8,504 nt of DNA from Kiritimatiellia bacterium (GTDB taxonomy: Bacteria; Verrucomicrobiota; Kiritimatiellia; RFP12; UBA1067), in the NCBI GenBank assembly GCA_028707675.1, contig JAQWAM010000034.1:1-8504 (forward strand). Reading direction: 5' to 3'. The position numbers were made by a program, and so were the translations under genes. Of the stretch, positions 6,063-8,504 are shown piece after piece (within the stretch, counting starts at the first letter, position 1; each line of letters opens with the position of its first letter). Under the pieces are notes generated by a model. That model was given only the letters and a program-made list of their open reading frames with translations, was not told the origin of the DNA and searched no databases.

Positions 6063-8279
6063 ATGAAGAAAATGATCGTGATGGTGGCGTTGCTGGCGAC
6101 TGCAACGGCATTCGGAGGCGAGATCAGGACCGAGCGGCTTACGAACAATCTCTGGCGGGTCAGAATGAGCCGCGATGGCAAGTGGCCGGAGAGCGCGCTG
6201 AACCGTTACGGGATCATCGAGACATTCCGGCCATGCGAGACGACCTCCTCGCTCGACTTCGGCTTGATGAAGGCTTCGGCGAAACAGGTCGGCACGGGTT
6301 TTGAACTTAAATTCACGCTTGCGGAAGACGATCGCATCTACGGACTCGGCGATGTCAGCCGCGACAACCTCAACCGCCGCGGAGGCGCGTATGACATCTG
6401 GGTGAAGAACGTTATCAGCTACATTCCGATTCCCATGGTCATGACGTCAGGCGGATGGGGGGTTCTCGTCAACACGACCTATCGCCACACGTTCGATGTC
6501 GGCAAGAGTGACACGGGCGCGATCACCGTGACCGCGAAGAAAGGAGATGTCGATTTTTACGTTTTCAAGGGCAGGGATTACCGCGACATGCTCGACGTTT
6601 ACACACGCCTCACAGGACGTCCCGCGCTGCTTCCGGCATTTGCATTCGGGTTTGCCTATGTTGCGAACGAATGGATCAACATGTTCCAACTCACGGACGA
6701 GGCCTGCCGGTTCCGTCAACACGAGCTTCCCTGCGATATAATTGGTCTCGAACCCGGCTGGATGGAATACCATTACGATTTTACCACCAAGAAGTCGTGG
6801 AACCGCAGCCGGTTCTGGTTCCCGGGTTGGGCGAAAGTCAGTGATCATCGTGCGACCTGGATCGGCGCGCTGAAGGAGATGAACTTTAAATTGTCACTCT
6901 GGCTCTGCCAAAACTACGACATCATCTGGTTCGAAGAGGATTGCGCGGCAGGCAGGGCGGCTAACACGCCGGCGAAAGCAGAACCGGACGGCAAAAAGGA
7001 CACGGTCGACGATGTCTGGTTCGACGAGCGCGTGGAAGGCAAGTTCGCTTCGCAGCCACAGGAGGAGAAGAGCCTTCGCAAGCTTCGCACCGAGGTCGCG
7101 AAAGCCCGTTACAATACAGTGGCGCGTCCCGATGGCATGCAGGGCAAGGATCAGGACGGCAGCCAGGAGCCGTGGTTCGAGCATCTGAAAAAATTCGTGG
7201 ACCGTGGGGTGCGTTGTTTCAAGCTGGACGCATCCGAGCAGGTGCATGAATTCCCCGGGCGCGTCTACGGCGGTAAACTTACCCACGATGAGGCGCATAA
7301 CCTGTACTCGACTGTTTACGACAAACAGATGGCGGATGGCTACGAGGCCTATACTGGAAAGCGCGCGATGGTCTATTCGCCCGCGGGCTATGTCGGTGTG
7401 CAGCGTTATGTCGCGACCTGGGCGGGCGACACGGGTGGCGGATTTAAGCCTCTTATCTCGGCTCTCAACCTTGGTATGAGCGGACACCCGAACCAGAGCT
7501 GCGACATGAACACTTACGCGTCAGACAGCATTCACTTCGGCGTATTTGCGCCGTGGAGCCAGCAGAACAACTGGGCGTATTTCCGTCAGCTTTGGTACCG
7601 CGAGAAAACGATGCTGGATCTCTTCCGCAACTATATTAATCTCCGTTACCGACTCTTCCCGTATCTTTACGGTGCCGCGTCGATTTCATCCCGAACAGGG
7701 TGGCCGATCATGCGTCCTCTGGCATTTGTTTATCCAGACAAGAAGGAGTACGCGGATGAATGCGGAACCTACATGATCGGCGACAATCTGCTTGTTTCGG
7801 CGTTTGTCGAATATGTGAAGATCCCTGACGGCAAGTGGTATGAATGGCGGAGCGGGGAGGAGGTCAAAGGTCCGAAAACGTTGCCGTTTGCGAAGACGGA
7901 CGAGTGGGGTGGCGCACTTTACGTGAAGGCGGGCGGAATCATTCCGATGTGGCCGTTGAAGCAGCATCTTGAGCGCGGGTGGAACGACCAGGTCATTTTC
8001 CATGTCTATCTCGGTGACAACGGCGAGGCGGAGTGGTATGAAGATGATGGCGATTCGCTCGACTACCGCAAGGGCGCGTTCACGACCGCGGCACTTTCGC
8101 TGAAGGACGGCACATTCACGATCGGCCGCCGGAGGGGGATGTTCACGGACATGCCCGCCAAACATGACGTGACGGTTGTATGGCACCATGGCTCGAAAAC
8201 AAAAACGGCGCGGCTCGGTCAAATCCGTGCGGATGTCGAAACGTCCGTTTCCGCGCCGTGGTTTTGGTTCTGGGAGTGA
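6063..8279 (+). CDS. Secreted GH31 family glycosidase
   Basis: The protein has 738 residues with a signal peptide (MKKMIVMVALLATATA, cleavage near Ala16-Gly19). GH31 enzymes are retaining alpha-glycosidases (alpha-glucosidase, alpha-xylosidase and others). The N-terminal beta-sandwich spans about 20-185 (RIYGLGD at 91-97). The barrel begins at about 190, with CDIIGLEPGW (224-233) and LSLWLCQNYD (277-286). The nucleophile is Asp389 in CFKLDASEQ, and the acid/base is Asp456 in ATWAGDTGG, preceded by Arg448. SCDMNTYAS (479-487) and IHFGVFAPWSQ (490-500) are also family segments. The C-terminal sandwiches start near 580, including GGIIPMWP (624-631). A hydrophilic insert at about 291-370, rich in Lys, Glu and Asp, separates barrel strands. 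Length is within the family's usual range. All core motifs are present, so it should be active; substrate specificity is unknown. It follows a 356-base gap and may have its own promoter. Confidence 0.94.
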   Translation: MKKMIVMVALLATATAFGGEIRTERLTNNLWRVRMSRDGKWPESALNRYGIIETFRPCETTSSLDFGLMKASAKQVGTGFELKFTLAEDDRIYGLGDVSRDNLNRRGGAYDIWVKNVISYIPIPMVMTSGGWGVLVNTTYRHTFDVGKSDTGAITVTAKKGDVDFYVFKGRDYRDMLDVYTRLTGRPALLPAFAFGFAYVANEWINMFQLTDEACRFRQHELPCDIIGLEPGWMEYHYDFTTKKSWNRSRFWFPGWAKVSDHRATWIGALKEMNFKLSLWLCQNYDIIWFEEDCAAGRAANTPAKAEPDGKKDTVDDVWFDERVEGKFASQPQEEKSLRKLRTEVAKARYNTVARPDGMQGKDQDGSQEPWFEHLKKFVDRGVRCFKLDASEQVHEFPGRVYGGKLTHDEAHNLYSTVYDKQMADGYEAYTGKRAMVYSPAGYVGVQRYVATWAGDTGGGFKPLISALNLGMSGHPNQSCDMNTYASDSIHFGVFAPWSQQNNWAYFRQLWYREKTMLDLFRNYINLRYRLFPYLYGAASISSRTGWPIMRPLAFVYPDKKEYADECGTYMIGDNLLVSAFVEYVKIPDGKWYEWRSGEEVKGPKTLPFAKTDEWGGALYVKAGGIIPMWPLKQHLERGWNDQVIFHVYLGDNGEAEWYEDDGDSLDYRKGAFTTAALSLKDGTFTIGRRRGMFTDMPAKHDVTVVWHHGSKTKTARLGQIRADVETSVSAPWFWFWE

Positions 8280-8334
8280 ACGAGTCGATTCAACGCGATG
8301 CCTTCAACGCCTGTCACAACCCGTTTATCCGTAA

Positions 8335-8504
8335 ATGACCGCGAAAAACCTGTTTTCGGCAGTTGCCGCCCCCATCCTTTTCCTTGCGCTTACGGCATGC
8401 GACGCACCGTATCAGGCTCCCGAGCGTCATGTTCCGAAGCAAGTTCTGGGGCGGGACTACTGGACGTTTTTCTTCTCGTGGAAGTATTCTGATCCGATGG
8501 TGAA
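8335..8504 (+). CDS. Putative lipoprotein, N-terminal part
   Basis: The ATG at 8335-8337 directly follows an in-frame TAA, and the frame is open to the right edge (56 codons plus two bases). Residues 4-21 form a lipoprotein signal with lipobox Leu19-Thr20-Ala21-Cys22, so the mature protein would be lipid-anchored at Cys22 and then begin DAPYQAPERHVPK. Asp at +2 acts as an inner-membrane retention signal in enterobacteria; whether that holds here is unknown. The rest (GRDYWTFFFSWKYSDPM) is not recognised. It lies 55 bases after GH31 on the same strand with no visible terminator between them, so co-transcription is likely. No clear Shine-Dalgarno precedes it. Confidence 0.72.
   Translation, partial: MTAKNLFSAVAAPILFLALTACDAPYQAPERHVPKQVLGRDYWTFFFSWKYSDPMV

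Noticed and set aside
5777..8360. Shared 12-mer CCTGTTTTCGGC at 5777-5788 and 8349-8360
   Set aside because: About two such 12-base matches are expected by chance among all pairs in a window of this length, and the flanks differ.
8298..8492. 64-codon plus-strand frame overlapping the lipoprotein start
   Set aside because: The overlapping frame from 8335 has a clear lipobox signal; this one has a Ser/Arg-rich translation without features.

Overview
The window looks like part of a polysaccharide-degradation locus from a PVC-superphylum bacterium (Verrucomicrobiota, Kiritimatiellota, Lentisphaerota or Planctomycetota type). This is inferred from protein style: a run of secreted glycosidase-like proteins, a 3-keto-disaccharide hydrolase (DUF1080) remnant, a GH31 enzyme and a GH42-like multidomain protein. 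Codon third positions are GC-rich. No ribosomal, tRNA or mobile-element marker is present to fix the taxonomy.

Layout. Positions 1-592 (minus strand) hold the first 197 residues of an exported five-bladed beta-propeller protein that runs off the left edge. Positions 593-762 are a divergent intergenic region with a cluster of palindromes, the largest a 14-bp inverted repeat at 676-708. Everything to the right is on the plus strand: a damaged DUF1080 gene (763-1265) with a -1 frame change at a six-T run; a 1039-residue secreted GH42-like protein (1262-4381); a 442-residue sialidase-fold protein with four Asp-boxes (4378-5706); a 356-base gap holding an orphan coding-like fragment (5864-6022); a 738-residue GH31 enzyme with both catalytic aspartates visible (6063-8279); and the first 56 residues of a lipoprotein (8335 onward, cut by the right edge).

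How the genes fit together. The first three plus-strand genes are joined by two ATGA stop/start overlaps (1262-1265 and 4378-4381), the mark of a translationally coupled operon. The first overlap exists only if the DUF1080 gene ends in its shifted frame, which supports that reading. Every intact start carries an export signal (Sec type or lipobox), so the products are expected to act outside the cytoplasm, probably on a complex glycan in stages: exo-acting GH31, the sialidase-fold propeller and the GH42-like enzyme, with the divergent propeller protein as a possible partner. The substrate cannot be read from the sequence.

No RNA gene, CRISPR array, insertion sequence or convincing intrinsic terminator was seen. 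The most unusual points are the frameshifted, apparently shortened DUF1080 gene sitting intact-looking at the head of a coupled operon, the palindrome cluster in the divergent promoter region, and the orphan fragment before GH31. I found no clear evidence of a wholly new biological system.
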